Of a stretch of DNA of 64,000 bases, positions 36,671-48,168 are shown piece by piece. A model generated the notes under the pieces. It was not told where the DNA came from. It saw only the letters and a list, made by a program, of their open reading frames with translations, and ran no database searches. Position numbers and translations under genes: made by a program. The number at the start of each line of letters is the position of its first letter. Position 1 is the first letter of the stretch. Source of the DNA: Callorhinus ursinus (Eukaryota; Chordata; Mammalia; Carnivora; Otariidae); the NCBI RefSeq assembly GCF_003265705.1, contig NW_020312785.1:16000192-16064191 (forward strand), given 5' to 3'.

Positions 36671-37523
36671 AACACAGTATGGGGAAAGGCTCTTTTGGCT
36701 TGTTTTAAAGGCAACAATGTAAACATTTCTAGTAATGTGCATTGTCAAGTTCCTTTTGTAATAATATATTACAAATATAATTTTTGCAGAAACCAATACA
36801 TAGTGTACATAATATTATTGAATTTTGCTTTGTAAACTGATTTGACTAACACCTTGACATTCAAAAAGTTTTTTTTTTTTGTACTGGTTCAGAGCTAAAC
36901 ACTCTGGAGCCTATAGAGACAATTCGTACTTATCCCGATATCAGCCTTAATAGACTTAAAGTCCTTCCAATTTTAGGGCTTTTCTTGAAATATCTGTGAG
37001 ACACTATAATACTTCTAAATCTTCTGTGTTTTCCCTCATTTATAATCTCTTTGTCTATGCCACATTCTGTTGCTTGCGCTTCCTAGCACTTCGTTTTGTT
37101 TTCTTAGATCTAAGATAAGTTGTGAAGATCACAGAGTAAGTAACCAGGAATTGTAAGTATATAATGGGCTCTTTTAGACAAAGGAAGGAGAATGACTGAT
37201 AAAATTTAAAACTGTGATTAAGGTTCAGAGTCACTGATGGCAGAAAAAGAGTCTGTAAGGTTAACTTGAGCTTATTCTGAGGGATAGACATGCCCTGCTG
37301 TGAACTTGAGTTTTAACCAGCAAAAATGAACAGCCATATAATGATTTTAAGTTTCTGAGAAGGATAACTATGACATTTGAGTTATGGAAAGATACATTTG
37401 AATGGCAAATAAAGACTACAAAAAGGTTGCCAAAATAACTTGAAAGAGAAAAATGGTGGCTTGAAATAAATGATTTGATGTGGATGTTACATAAAGAATG
37501 ATGAAAACTATCATGTACTCATT
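36671..37523. other. No firm feature
   Basis: AT-rich sequence with a T13 run near 36871. Sequence at about 37330-37500 has weak LINE2-like wording ('agagaaaaatggtggcttg') on the minus strand, too weak to call separately. Confidence 0.4.
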
Positions 37524-40429
37524 GCTTTATTCTAGGTTCCCCAGAACACAGAGCCTGAGGTAAAAGCTATGTGCTACTACTTTATCAGGTACTACAATCA
37601 TGGGGTGCTGGGTTGAGAGTAAAGGAGAGCAAGGTAGGAGGGAGGAAAAGCCGTAAGAGTCTAAAAGTCAGACTGTATGATGGTCCTGACAGAGAGACTG
37701 TGAAGGGAAGATTAATACATATGCAGATTAAGTATAGATTCAAGTGGGTATTACTGCTGCCCTTTTCAGAGGAGAGAAGGTGTTTGAAAAGGTGACATGA
37801 CACTAAGCATCTAACTAGTCTTGTTGAAGGATGATGTTATTCTGAGATCTATCATTGGTCTCTGCTACTAACAGGTTAGTTGTATGGCAGTAGCTGAAGC
37901 GGTTAGCTAGTTCAGCCTACAAGTGCTACTACATTTATTATGGCGCCCATGCATTTGTTCCATTATTCACAGAATTTGTGGTCTTGTAGACCATTGTTCA
38001 AACTTGGGTGGGATAAGAAGGAAGGTTTACTGAAAGTGACAGCATTAGTCATTTTTGTATGGATTACATGAAAAATAAAGATCCACATGCTTTTGCTCAG
38101 TCACTTCCATGGGTCTATCCATATTTCTTGTCTCTTCCCCAGAACTCTGAATTTTTATCTTCCAGGTTTTTTTTTTTTTCCCTTTCCAAATCCAGATAAT
38201 CAATCAAACCTTTTAAGTCTGTCCTAGAGGTCATGTACGCTCGTTCTGGCCACTTCTCATCCATAGAAAGTGACAACTAAGTGACTGCACATAGCTTTGC
38301 TTACTGAAATGATGTCCTTCATAAGTGCACTTTAGTACCACCCGTTTGTAGAAATGTAATGAGGCAGAAGTTCCTTTCACCTAACACAAACATACTGCAA
38401 TAATCCGTCTGTGAATGGGTTGAGATTTCTCCTCCTTTATCAGTTGGTCATAGGGAACCCCCATGAATTCATAAGTATGAATTGAAGGAAAGTCATTTGT
38501 ATCAAGAGATAGGTGACACAGGCATCAGAATTACCTGTTCATGTAATTTAAATATGCATTTGATCTGCTTGGGACAAACCTCTACTGTGATGTTCCGATT
38601 TTACAATAGATCTTTCCTATTTTGCTTGATATTATGCCAAAATGATAAGATAAAACATACCACAAAATGGACAGCTCCAATAATATAGCCAATTGGTGTT
38701 TCCTGGCAAACAACAGTTATTACTGGGACCACAGCACCACCTCTCAATTCATTCCTTATGCTTTACTGAGGAGGGTATTATCTATCTCAGCTATTCTGAG
38801 AGATAAGGCTTGTGATGGGTTCTTAGCTCATAAGTATTAAATCCATTTTACCTTCCCCTATTCTCAGAATCTTCTGATTTCATCCTCAGCACTATGTCAA
38901 GGAAGTAACATTTATTCCTAATTTACTGTAATGAAGTGCAGGATTCAAGTAGCCAATTTAATAGGTTATTAGGATATTTTAGGAGTCCTTTAATGGTTAT
39001 AAATTCCCCCAAAGTAATTAAGTTGTCTCCTATTAAAACATATTTCCCAATCCTTGCATGAATATACTCAAGATCAATGCTAAATATTGTCCACAGTTCC
39101 TGTCCCGCAAAAATTAGCTGGGTTCTATACTTCCTTTAATGTGTAAGCTAGTTCTTTCTAGAAGAGATTTTACTTTCCTGTTCGGTCTGTGATTAATCCT
39201 GATGCTTGTACTGTCTTAGAAGCAATGAGGGGAGGCAAGAAAATATCTTTTATGGAAACAAGTTCCATCTCTATAAACACCTAATCCAAGTAGGTCATTT
39301 CAAGGTCACCATTCAAGGAAGAGACTGCTTTCCTCTAACAAGAGAAAGGGGGCAGCTTCTGCTGAAATAATGAATTCAGTGGAATTTGGGAATTCAGATT
39401 TATCAGACTTGTCCATCCATATTCCCCATCACAGATTTCAGAGTTCTACTCTTGTCTTATCAGAGTCCTAACATTGACAAATGAGATTTGTTAAGGCTAC
39501 ACACTTAATTAAATCACACAGTCTAACTCCTTTACAACTCGATTTTGCCTTGAGATTACAGCTTTGAAGAATTTTACAGAAGTTACTCACAGTATGCCAT
39601 GAGATATCACTTGATGCCCAGGTATTAGAGGAGTTGGCTGTTGAGTGATCTAACTGTCATTGTCCAACGCAGTCCCTAAGATGACAAAACCATACATTCT
39701 AATGCCTTAGTTTCCACCTGTACCTCATTCAATCATCACTGTCTTGATGAGTAACTCCTGGATCCTTTGAGATGGCCAAGTCATAGCTTAATCAAATTTG
39801 GCCACATCCTTCATGTTCTCTCCCAAACAAGCTTTTTTATTCCTTTCAATATGGATAGGCTAAGAACTTCCCAAATTTTTAAGTTCTGCTTCTGTGTTTA
39901 TTAACAATTCCATCCTAAAATCATTTTTCTTGTCACAATTTTTACTATAAGCATTCAAGAGAAACCAGCAGCTACTTCAACACTTTGCTTAAATACTGCC
40001 TCAGCCAAACATCCAATTTCATCGCTCTCAAGTTCTACCTTCTACAAGACACTAGGATAGGACTACAATTCAGCCAAACTCTTTGCCATTTCATAACAAA
40101 GAATCACTTTTCCTCTAATTTCCAATAACATGTTCCCATTCTGTCTGTATCCTCATCAGAATAGCCTTTACCATCCATATGTCTACCAACATTCTGTTCA
40201 CAACCACGTGGGCACACTCCAAGAAGACGGAGGTTTTCTCAATAGCTCTCCTCTTCTGTGCTCTTACCAAAATTGCTTTAATGGTCCATTCACAGCAATC
40301 TTGGCTTTCTCTAGCATGTACCTCCAAATTCTTCTAGCCTCTACCTTTTATCCAGTTCTAAAACCATGTCCACATTTTTAGGTATATGTTACAGCAGCAC
40401 TCTGTTTCTCAGGACTAATATGTATATTT
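37524..40429 (-). mobile_element. MaLR/ERVL-type internal remnant
   Basis: The part at about 39.6-40.43 kb reads, on the plus strand, in the order of the reverse complement of MaLR internal sequence: 'aacttcccaaatttttaagttctgc', 'cactttgcttaaatactgcc', 'ctctcaagttctacc', 'tttgccatttcataacaaagaatcac', then 'ggtatatgttacagcagcac' just before an LTR. Further left (38.0-39.6 kb) a gag-like region is possible, and 37.52-37.8 kb ('ggttccccagaacacagagcctgag') could be another LTR. No open frame longer than 83 codons survives, so it is non-coding. Confidence is good only for the right-hand third. Confidence 0.5.
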
Positions 40430-40872
40430 TTTAGGGTTTTCCAGAGAAACGGAACCATTAGGATATATAAAGAGACACAAGAGGAAATGTATTGCTGCAA
40501 TTGGCTCATGAAATTATGGAGGTCAAGATACGCCACAACATGTCATCTACAAGCTGGAGAACTAGAAAAATCTTCGGTACAATTCAGTTCAATTTTGAAG
40601 GTACAAGAACCAGAAACTCCAACGTCCAAGGGTAAGAGAAGATGGATGTCCCAGCTCAAGGAGAGAGAGAATTCGCCCTTCCTTCACATTTTTATTCAAT
40701 TGAGGCACTCGGGATTGGATGAGGCCTATTACATTGGTGGAGTGATTTTCATTACTCAGTCTACTGATTCAAATGTTAATCTCTTCCAGAAACACCCTCA
40801 CAGACACATCCAGAAATAATGTTTTACCAGCTCTCCAGACATCCTTTGGCCTAGTCACATAGAATTAATCAT
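40430..40872 (-). mobile_element. MaLR/ERVL-type LTR
   Basis: Plus-strand landmarks in order: 'agggttttccagagaaacgg', 'ggctcatgaaattatggagg', 'tgtcatctacaagctggaga', 'gatggatgtcccagctcaagg', 'tactcagtctactgattcaaatg' and 'aacaccctcacagacacatcc'. Together these mark an old ERVL-MaLR-type LTR read in reverse. It abuts the internal remnant on its left, so it would be the 5' LTR of a minus-strand element. A 110-codon frame inside it (40487-40819) is incidental. Confidence 0.65.
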
Positions 40873-41049
40873 CATAATTGGTTAATTCAGTTAAAGAACA
40901 ACTATCTTCAGACATTACCAGGTGTAAACATAGGCACATTGTTTCCCCTTTCCTCATTCAATTTCTGCTAGTCTTGGTCTCTGCTCTTTTATTCCAAATC
41001 ACTTGTTTTCTTTATGCTTTGCCTGATAATGAGAATTAAACCTGATACT
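40873..41049. other. No feature recognised
   Basis: No gene or repeat is called. Confidence 0.4.
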
Positions 41050-41160
41050 CAAAGAGAACAAGTGATTTGTTTATTCCTGTATAGAAAATTTCTGAACTAG
41101 GAATTGATCCCAAGTCACGTGAATCTCTCCCCACACGCAGTATGATAATATTACCAAGAT
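41050..41160 (-). mobile_element. MIR-like fragment
   Basis: The words 'ttctgaactaggaattgatcccaagtcacgtgaatctc' resemble the reverse complement of the MIR box-B end. Confidence 0.4.
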
Positions 41161-41339
41161 TATTGGAAAGTTCATATTATTGCATAGATCATGCTGACAA
41201 GTACAAGTGTCTGTTTCAACACAGGTATAATGACTATAGCATTAGTAATCTGGGCAAAATGGGCTTTTTTTCTTCATAATCTAGAATCTAGATATAGAAT
41301 ATGGAGTATATACATATATTCAAATTATTTTATTATTTT

Positions 41340-41450
41340 GATAAGGAATCAGGAAAACTAGCTATTTTACTGATTTTCCTTTTTCTAGCATAACAGTATA
41401 CATGTGAACAGGAGGCAACCAGCTCTTCCATATAAATGGTATTTTGCCTC
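41340..41450 (+). repeat. Diverged ~110-bp repeat pair, copy A
   Basis: It shares an ordered set of words with 44147-44260: AATCAGGAAA, TATTTTACTGATTTTC, CTTCCATATAAATGG and ATTTTGC. Identity is moderate (about three quarters by eye). The family is unknown. Confidence 0.6.
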
Positions 41451-41479
41451 ATTTTTCTGAATATATAAATGTGTGTGTA

Positions 41480-41520
41480 TATGTATGTATATATATATAT
41501 ACACACACACACACGCATAC
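41480..41520. repeat. (TA)n/(CA)n microsatellite
   Basis: A TATATATATA run followed by ACACACACACAC. Confidence 0.85.
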
Positions 41521-42686
41521 ATTTGTGTTTATTATAAATGTTATTTATTATGAAATTATTACTGATTTAGTATCTATGTATTATTATTGTCAAATCTTTA
41601 CATAATCCTTATTTTCCTTTTATTTTTTTTGACTCATGGCTAAATTTAAAACCATAGCATTTGCTTATTGTTGAAGTACTGATTCAAACAGAAGGTAACT
41701 GCATTTCCAAGAAATAAAATAAGACTGAAATAGCACTGAGGAAAAATTTTGGCACTATAGGTTGTATAGTGAGATCATGAGAAACCTTTACATGTTTCCC
41801 AAGGACAATATTCTTTGGTATCATGTGATAAAGTATACACAGAAAATAAGAGAAACTAAAATTTGTCTTGGGCAAAGGACCTTTTTAGCTCCTTGATCCA
41901 TATAAGTTTGATGAACTCTGTCTGATTGCCTAGGGACGAATAACAGATGGCTGGGGGCAGAGAGATACCTGTAAATGACACCTTTAGATGACTTACGTGA
42001 TTCTAACACAGTCACATCATTCAGTGCTCTTATACGTATCCATTCAGAGGAATTAAGCAAGAAATATTTCTCTGGAAAGTTGTGTTAATTCCTTTCCCAA
42101 CATAAAAAATATTTTAAATTATCAGGTACTTAAAAATTTAAATAGAATTTGGGTAGAAACTTGTATTTTTGTCTATAGCATTTGACTGGAATACAACCAA
42201 ATACAAAATATTGATAACTCATTTTACTAAATATATCATAAAGGATTAAAACCTATATGGCACATATATATCTTTGCATTCTCCCAGGTATTTCATTTCA
42301 TAAATTGACTTTCCTGACCTTTTCCATCTCACAATCTGAAACTGTTACAAAGAATGGAATGAGTTATACTATCACACTTTGTAGTACTCATAATTTAAAT
42401 TTTAAAACAAGTTATTTAACAGGAAAATATGACTATTTCCAATATTAAAGACAACGCTAATTTATCATGAATTATGTCTAAATTACATGTTATTTTTAAA
42501 GAGAAAAGATGGTTTCTGAACATTCCAGTGGTTGTTCTTAAATCTTAAACATCCATAACTTAACTTTTGGCCTTTCTATATGACCCAGGTAATCTTCCTT
42601 ACCTAAATACTTTAGCTTGTGCATTTATTCTTGGCTCTCATTTGAACTCCCTCATACTTGTAATTGATTCCTGAGGGCTTGAGGGT
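41521..42686. other. No feature recognised
   Basis: AT-rich sequence; short frames (63-79 codons) overlap without recognisable homology. Confidence 0.45.
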
Positions 42687-42702
42687 GAATTACACTTACT
42701 TT

Positions 42703-42883
42703 TTTTTTTTTTTTTAAGAGATGGCAGAGAGGGGCAGAGGGAAAGGGAGAGAGAGAGAATCCTAAGTAAGCTGCATGTCCAGTACAGAGCCTGACACGGG
42801 GCTGCATCTCAGGACCCTGAGATCATAACCTGAGACAAAACCAAGAGTCGGACACTTAACTGACTGAGCCACCTAGGTGTCCT
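42703..42883 (-). mobile_element. Can-SINE, minus strand, older
   Basis: T-rich tail, (GA)-rich body, GAGATCATAACCTGAG and AACTGACTGAGCCACC at the head end. Target duplications GAATTACACTTACTTTTT (from 42687) and GAACTACACTTACTTTTT (from 42884) differ at one position. Confidence 0.94.
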
Positions 42884-42902
42884 GAACTACACTTACTTTT
42901 TA

Positions 42903-43990
42903 AATAATACTGCTTAGGGAAAAATCACAACTTTATAAAATTGATTATAATAATTCTTTCTTCTTTCATGCAGAAATCCAGAAAGAAGTTCCCGCAAAGT
43001 TGCAAAATTTGAGCAGTTTTTTAACTAATTACTCGCCAAATGATTACAGTCAGAAAACTTCTGGGTGATGATTGAAACACAGAGAACCCGGACTATATAT
43101 CCAACATCCTTACAGCTCTATCGGATTTCTGGATCTGGATCCTCAGGAAAGTACAGTACTCCCAGGAAATCCGCTTTATCTATAAACTTGTAAAATTGCA
43201 TTGGGTAAATTTTTATTCCAAAGAAACTAAAACAGTTTATACATTGGCTAAGCCAAGAGCACTGCTGGGGGAATTTAACTGATTTGCTCAAACTATCACT
43301 GGCCATCTGTTACTGAAGAGAGGTCTTTAAAGCCTGAATTATCTAGGCAGGCTAAGGCTGTTGAAAGAATAACTTGGCTAAATACTCAGTTTTCCATGTC
43401 AATCTTTTAGATACATACTGTATAAGGAATGAAGAACAGATTTTATTATTTCTTAGTGTTGATATTACATGTCTGAACACTTATTCAGACACAGAAGAAT
43501 ATCCATGTTTCAAATCTGTGTGTGTGTGTGTGAAGATTTTGCTGTGATGGCTGAAGTGGGTTTCTTTTTAATAATATTCATGACATATTTGTTCAGTTTT
43601 GAATAGCTTGAAAACACCAACTGAAAAAATATTTAGCAAGTTGTTTAAGAAAATAAACATTTGGCACAGTTTGCCCTGAATTTTGGTTCAGGTTCAAAGG
43701 ATAAATGCCTCAACATTAAGCATTTCAGAATAAATATAAATTTTTATTATCTAATTTACTTTGTGAGGATCTGAAACTTCTAGCTTCTTTCTTTGTGTTG
43801 AAAAAGAGTCTTTTTAAAAAAAAATTCCCACAGTAAGAGTAATGTTAATGGTGAATATTATATTAGGTTAGGTTAACAACTTCGTTTTGTGAAAATCAAA
43901 AGCAGAAATAAATTAACACGTTAGCAAAAATAAATTTTCAAATTACTGTATTATCTCCACACACAAATCTTTGATGAATAGTTAATTATA
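42903..43990. other. No feature recognised
   Basis: AT-rich sequence with a short (TG)8 run near 43515. No gene is called; the 62-codon minus-strand frame at 43118-43306 shows no domain. Confidence 0.45.
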
Positions 43991-44008
43991 ATGCTATAAA
44001 ACACTTGT

Positions 44009-44029
44009 GTGCTCGCTTCGGCAGCACAT
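44009..44029 (+). pseudogene. RNU6: U6 snRNA 5' stem-loop micro-insertion
   Basis: The 21 bp GTGCTCGCTTCGGCAGCACA plus T equal the first 21 nucleotides of U6 snRNA, which form its 5' hairpin, with no mismatch. They lie between perfect 18-bp direct repeats ATGCTATAAAACACTTGT at 43991-44008 and 44030-44047. The repeats fit a target-site duplication, so this looks like a retro-insertion of a U6 5' fragment. It has no A tail and none of the U6 catalytic region. The match can be extended to 44031 if 'AT' is shared with the right repeat. It is not a functional snRNA. Confidence 0.9.
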
Positions 44030-44047
44030 ATGCTATAAAACACTTGT

Positions 44048-44146
44048 TTTTAACCCTTAACATGTACCGAGAAAAGACTTTAAATTTTTCATTTACATAA
44101 AGTAATTTGATTCTTGTAAAAATTATATTATTATTATTATAAATAA
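44048..44146. other. No feature recognised
   Basis: Short AT-rich spacer. Confidence 0.4.
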
Positions 44147-44260
44147 ATCAGGAAACGATACTTATTTTACTGATTTTCGTACTTCTATCATGATAGAGTA
44201 AGCATATATGGGGACACTGGGACCAGATGTTCCATATAAATGGGGATTTTGCTTTGTTAT
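44147..44260 (+). repeat. Diverged ~110-bp repeat pair, copy B
   Basis: Partner of 41340-41450, with the same ordered words and many substitutions. It lies about 120 bp from the U6 micro-insertion. Confidence 0.6.
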
Positions 44261-44938
44261 ATGCCAAGCATCTATTAGACTGCTCAGAAAAATAAGTTTT
44301 TAATAAATTAATGAAAAGAACAAAAACAGAAGCATTTTAGATATGACATTTTAGCTATACTTAAAAATAATACTTATATCATTTTATTTGATGAAATGAT
44401 TCTATGCAATTATAAAGCAGCCACTGCCCACCTACACCAGGATTTTCCATATGTAGGGACTGCCTCCCACGTTTACCAAGAGGCAATGGTAAGGGGAATA
44501 AATAGGAATATGAAGGTGGATGATGACATTTCATGACAAATGAGTCCGATGGTCTCATTTGTTATCATATTCAGCCATTGAAAATGTGCCAATTCTTGTT
44601 CCTCAATAAGATTTTATTTTCTTCCACAATTCAGATAATGGACTCTATGTAGAATTTTGTAAAATGATTCACTTAAATAGAAAAGTTTATAGCAATTTGA
44701 GTCAATATGTCAATGGAAGAAAAGACACAGGTGCTTTGATCTTTATATTCCTTGGAAAATATCTAAGGATTCTAATGTCATTTAAAAATATTTAAAGCAC
44801 TTTTTTATATGAAAAAGTATTTTCAGTATTAGGGCCTCATATTTTTATGTAAATTTAAGCTAGAATGATAAATTTACAAAATTTGAGGTGTTATTCAATC
44901 TAAAGGGTTTTTTAAATTTAGCAGATGTAGTTCAAATA
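44261..44938. other. No feature recognised
   Basis: AT-rich sequence. No gene is seen. Confidence 0.4.
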
Positions 44939-45062
44939 TCCTTCTTCTTCTTCTTTTTTTTAATATGGAAAGCTTCATGAATTTGATGACATCCTTGTGT
45001 AAGGGCTATGCTAATCTCTGTATTGTTCAGAATTTTAGCTTAAGTACTGCCAAAGCAAGCAC
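44939..45062 (-). pseudogene. RNU6: U6 snRNA retropseudogene, full length
   Basis: On the minus strand the sequence from 45062 down to about 44961 follows U6 snRNA from the 5' hairpin (GTGCTTGCTTTGGCAG) through the ACAGAGA box, ATTAGCATAGCC, AAGGATGTCATC and the 3' TTCATGAAGC to the terminal U-rich end. About a dozen substitutions and a 3-nt loss just after ACAGAGA (ACAGAGATTAG in place of ACAGAGAAGATTAG) break the spliceosomal core. An A/GAA-rich tail on the same strand (44939-44960) supports L1-mediated retroposition. No U6-type upstream promoter elements are recognised beyond 45062. Confidence 0.93.
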
Positions 45063-45492
45063 TCTCTTCCTTTCATGACAATACATTCTTTTGTTTCTTT
45101 GAGATTTAAGCTCACAGTGCATGTTCAAAAAAATAATATGGAAGGAAACCTAATGAACTTATGGAAAATGTTGATTGTGGACAGGTGAAAGAATGAAGTG
45201 ATCTGAAGTACTTGTTATAAATACATATGATGAATTAGTCTGCCAGATTTAATAATATGCTTTATCCCTTTCAATTAAAGCTATTATGTGCAGATTCAAG
45301 TACTTTAAAAGATTAAATGTTACATGGATAGATAGAAAAATGATACTATCATTGCATTCCTTGTTCAATAGTATTTTGCATTATTTCAAAAGGTAAAAGT
45401 TTATTATTTTTATTTATAAAATAATTTTTAGAGTTTAAAACTGAATTTGTGGCAAAACATGTCAAATTAGCCTTTAAAATGTGGGAAGTATT
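45063..45492. other. No feature recognised
   Basis: AT-rich sequence; nothing is called. Confidence 0.4.
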
Positions 45493-45590
45493 GGGGCGCC
45501 TGGGTGGCTCAGTCCATTAAGCATCTGCCTCTGGCTCAGATCATGATCCCAGTGTCCTGGGATCGAGCCCCACATCGGGCTCCCTGCTCA
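45493..45590 (+). mobile_element. Can-SINE, 3'-truncated
   Basis: The head and core are near-consensus (GGGGCGCCTGGGTGGCTCAG, GATCGAGCCCCACATCGGGC) up to TCCCTGCTCA. The CT-rich body and A tail are then absent, and no target duplication can be found. The 3' half has probably been lost in a deletion that also removed the right flank, since SINEs normally lose 5' rather than 3' sequence on insertion. Confidence 0.93.
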
Positions 45591-46909
45591 GATAGTGAGA
45601 TATGAACTTCCATATCTCTGCTAAAAAGAAATATGTTAATTAAGAAAAATATGAGTCATTTTAGAAAACATTTATTTGATGGCAATAACTTCGGAATTTT
45701 AACAGGCTTACTGAGAGCTTGTTCACTTGCCACTTCACTCTACAGCATCATGGTACAGAAAGGATCTGGAAGCTTGCCACTTGAAAGAGGAAAGGTGGCA
45801 AACCTATAAATTACTCTTAATTATCAAAAATAGAATGCATAAAGTGACTTTCACACTCTTGAGTATAAAACACATCAAAAATTACCATTAGACATCCTCT
45901 TACAGCTATAATTCACTCACTTGATTTCGCAGAGTTCTCAGTGTGCCTGATTTCCTTGGTCTACCTGTTTCTCCTCTCCCTGTCACTCATTATCCCTATT
46001 ATTCCTCTCCCATTGACTCTTCAATTGGCACATTTCCATACTCCCCATTATGCTTACAAATAATCTCATTAAAAGACTACAGCTCACCAAAGAGCACTTG
46101 TTACATCAAGGGTGGAACTGACATTAGACTCACTTCTCCATGGGCAGTATTCAAGTGTTTTACTGGAAATATACCCTCACATCTGGTTGCTGCTCAGTGG
46201 TTAAGTACATAGCCACATTATTGAGATCAATTATTGCCTGCCTGAGCTAGAAAACAGTTTACAACATGATGAGAGGGTGAAAAGAATAGTGCTCAATGAA
46301 GCGATCATTGACTGAAATATCAAGTGCCTCTTGTGTCAAAGTGCTAACAACGTATAATCTAACAGCAATAGTGTTTCAAGATCATGTGCTGATTACCTAG
46401 TGGTATTTATTCAGCATAGTATCAAAGATATGTGCAATCTTTGTGAATGCAGGGACCATAAAGGCCCAGTTAGCAGCACAGCCAAGAAATTAAAAGACAA
46501 CAAATATTTCACCATTAAATTCCCATTTCCCACTCTTGATTCTGTTTACTATTTCATTTTGATCCATTTTTTCCCCCTCACACTTGTTAATATCAGAGGA
46601 AACTGGATATACTTGTAAAATGATGATTTTAGTTTGAAATGAAAAACACACCCACCAAAAATATTGGTCGAACAACAGCTAACTATCAAAGAAAAGGACA
46701 CACACACCTCCTCACTCAAGCACCTCCTGCCAAGAGAACTAGGGCTTCCTGCCTGCTTAGATAACAGGCTGTCACATCATACACATGCACTTCTGAAGAG
46801 TGGGTGGTAGTGAAGGGAAAGCAGCAGGGCACACGGGCAGGGGGAGTGGAGGGTTCTTGATAGAAGATGAACTGTACGAAAGGGTCAAAAGAGCAGTTGT
46901 CAGCCCAAC
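45591..46909. other. No gene called
   Basis: AT-rich sequence with a slightly GC-richer part at 46.7-46.9 kb. Frames of 72-89 codons have no recognised domain; the 87-codon minus frame at 46716-46979 owes its internal repetition to the minisatellite. Confidence 0.45.
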
Positions 46910-47003
46910 ATAGGACCCAATTAGTGCCACAAGATATGCCTTCATAGGACCCAGTTAGTGCCACAAGATATGCCTTCATAGGACCCAGTTAGTGGCATAA
47001 GGT
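46910..47003 (+). repeat. 34-bp minisatellite, ~2.8 copies
   Basis: Unit starts at 46910, 46944 and 46978 (ATAGGACCCAATTAGTGCCA then CAAGATATGCCTTC). The first two copies differ at one base; the third is partial and more diverged. Confidence 0.95.
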
Positions 47004-48045
47004 AGAATGCAAGTTCTGGCAAACTAATTTCATTTTTGTCTGCATAGTACATTTGTAAAATTACATAAAAGTAAATTGTTTCACAGATGCCTGCTGCCTA
47101 ATATTGAATTTGGTTTCCTTGCTCAAGAACAGTTTACCTCTTGATTAAGTCCTTACTTTCAAAGTCAAGTAACCCTTTTCATAGTCCGAAAGTCACTTGA
47201 GCTTTAAAATACAATGATTTTCCTTTCCAGGAAGTAAAGGTGACAGAGTAGTGAAACTATTCCAGTACTTAAATATGCTACAAAAGCAAACAAACTAGAC
47301 CAATTCTAGCAATCCCGTTCTCAATCACATAAGTGGAGAGATAAATTATTCTTTTTCACAAACATATCTGCTTATCTTAAGGGAGTCTGGAAATTATATC
47401 ACTACCTTCAGCAATATTTAAGATTATTCCTATGTTTCATCAATCAGGGAATGATAACTTATAGGCATCTTCTTTGCAATAAACCAAGTCTAATCATTAC
47501 CAAATCATTTTCAAGGGAAAATCTGTAATGTATAATTCTAAAAAGTCTTTATTTGTAAAAAATAATATAAAAGTGAATCAGAAACTAAATGTAAGGGAGT
47601 CTTAAAAGAAGATTAAGTTCTTTAGTTTCTGTGATCCATGAATAATTTTTAAATTAAAATTTCTTATAAGATTTAAATAATATATAATACATTAATATTC
47701 AACTCATATACTACATCTAAATAGCATCAAACCCACAAAAACTTTACAGAATACAGCACAATATCCAACATGAGAAAATAAATTAATGATTTTTTGATGA
47801 GAAAGATGCTTTTCTTTCTGTATCCAAAATTTTCTAATTTTTAATAAGGGATATTTTTATAAGACCAATGGAACTTCCTGTATATTAATGAGCAATAATG
47901 ACAGGAGTACTACTGGGTAGTGGTGTTTACCATTCCCTCCAAATATTGTCAGGATTTTCTCTAATAATTATTTAGGAAACTACAATAATTCTGAGCACAT
48001 TTCTGTTCCACAGGATGACTTGTTAATTTTCTCCTCCGAGAAAGC
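47004..48045. other. No feature recognised
   Basis: AT-rich sequence; nothing is called. Confidence 0.45.
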
Positions 48046-48089
48046 TCAGAATATGACAGGAAATTTCAGAATATGACAGGAAATTTCAG
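48046..48089 (+). repeat. 20-bp tandem duplication
   Basis: TCAGAATATGACAGGAAATT occurs twice at 20-bp spacing without mismatch, followed by the start of a third copy (TCAG). Confidence 0.93.
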
Positions 48090-48168
48090 GTATAATTAAA
48101 ACAGATATAGTGCAAATCTTAATGAACACAGGATTCATTGTGACCAATGCCCTTCACAATTCTGATTT

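Noticed and set aside
46910..47003. Short spaced repeats as a CRISPR array
   Set aside because: The 34-bp units are directly adjacent without spacers and the DNA is mammalian.
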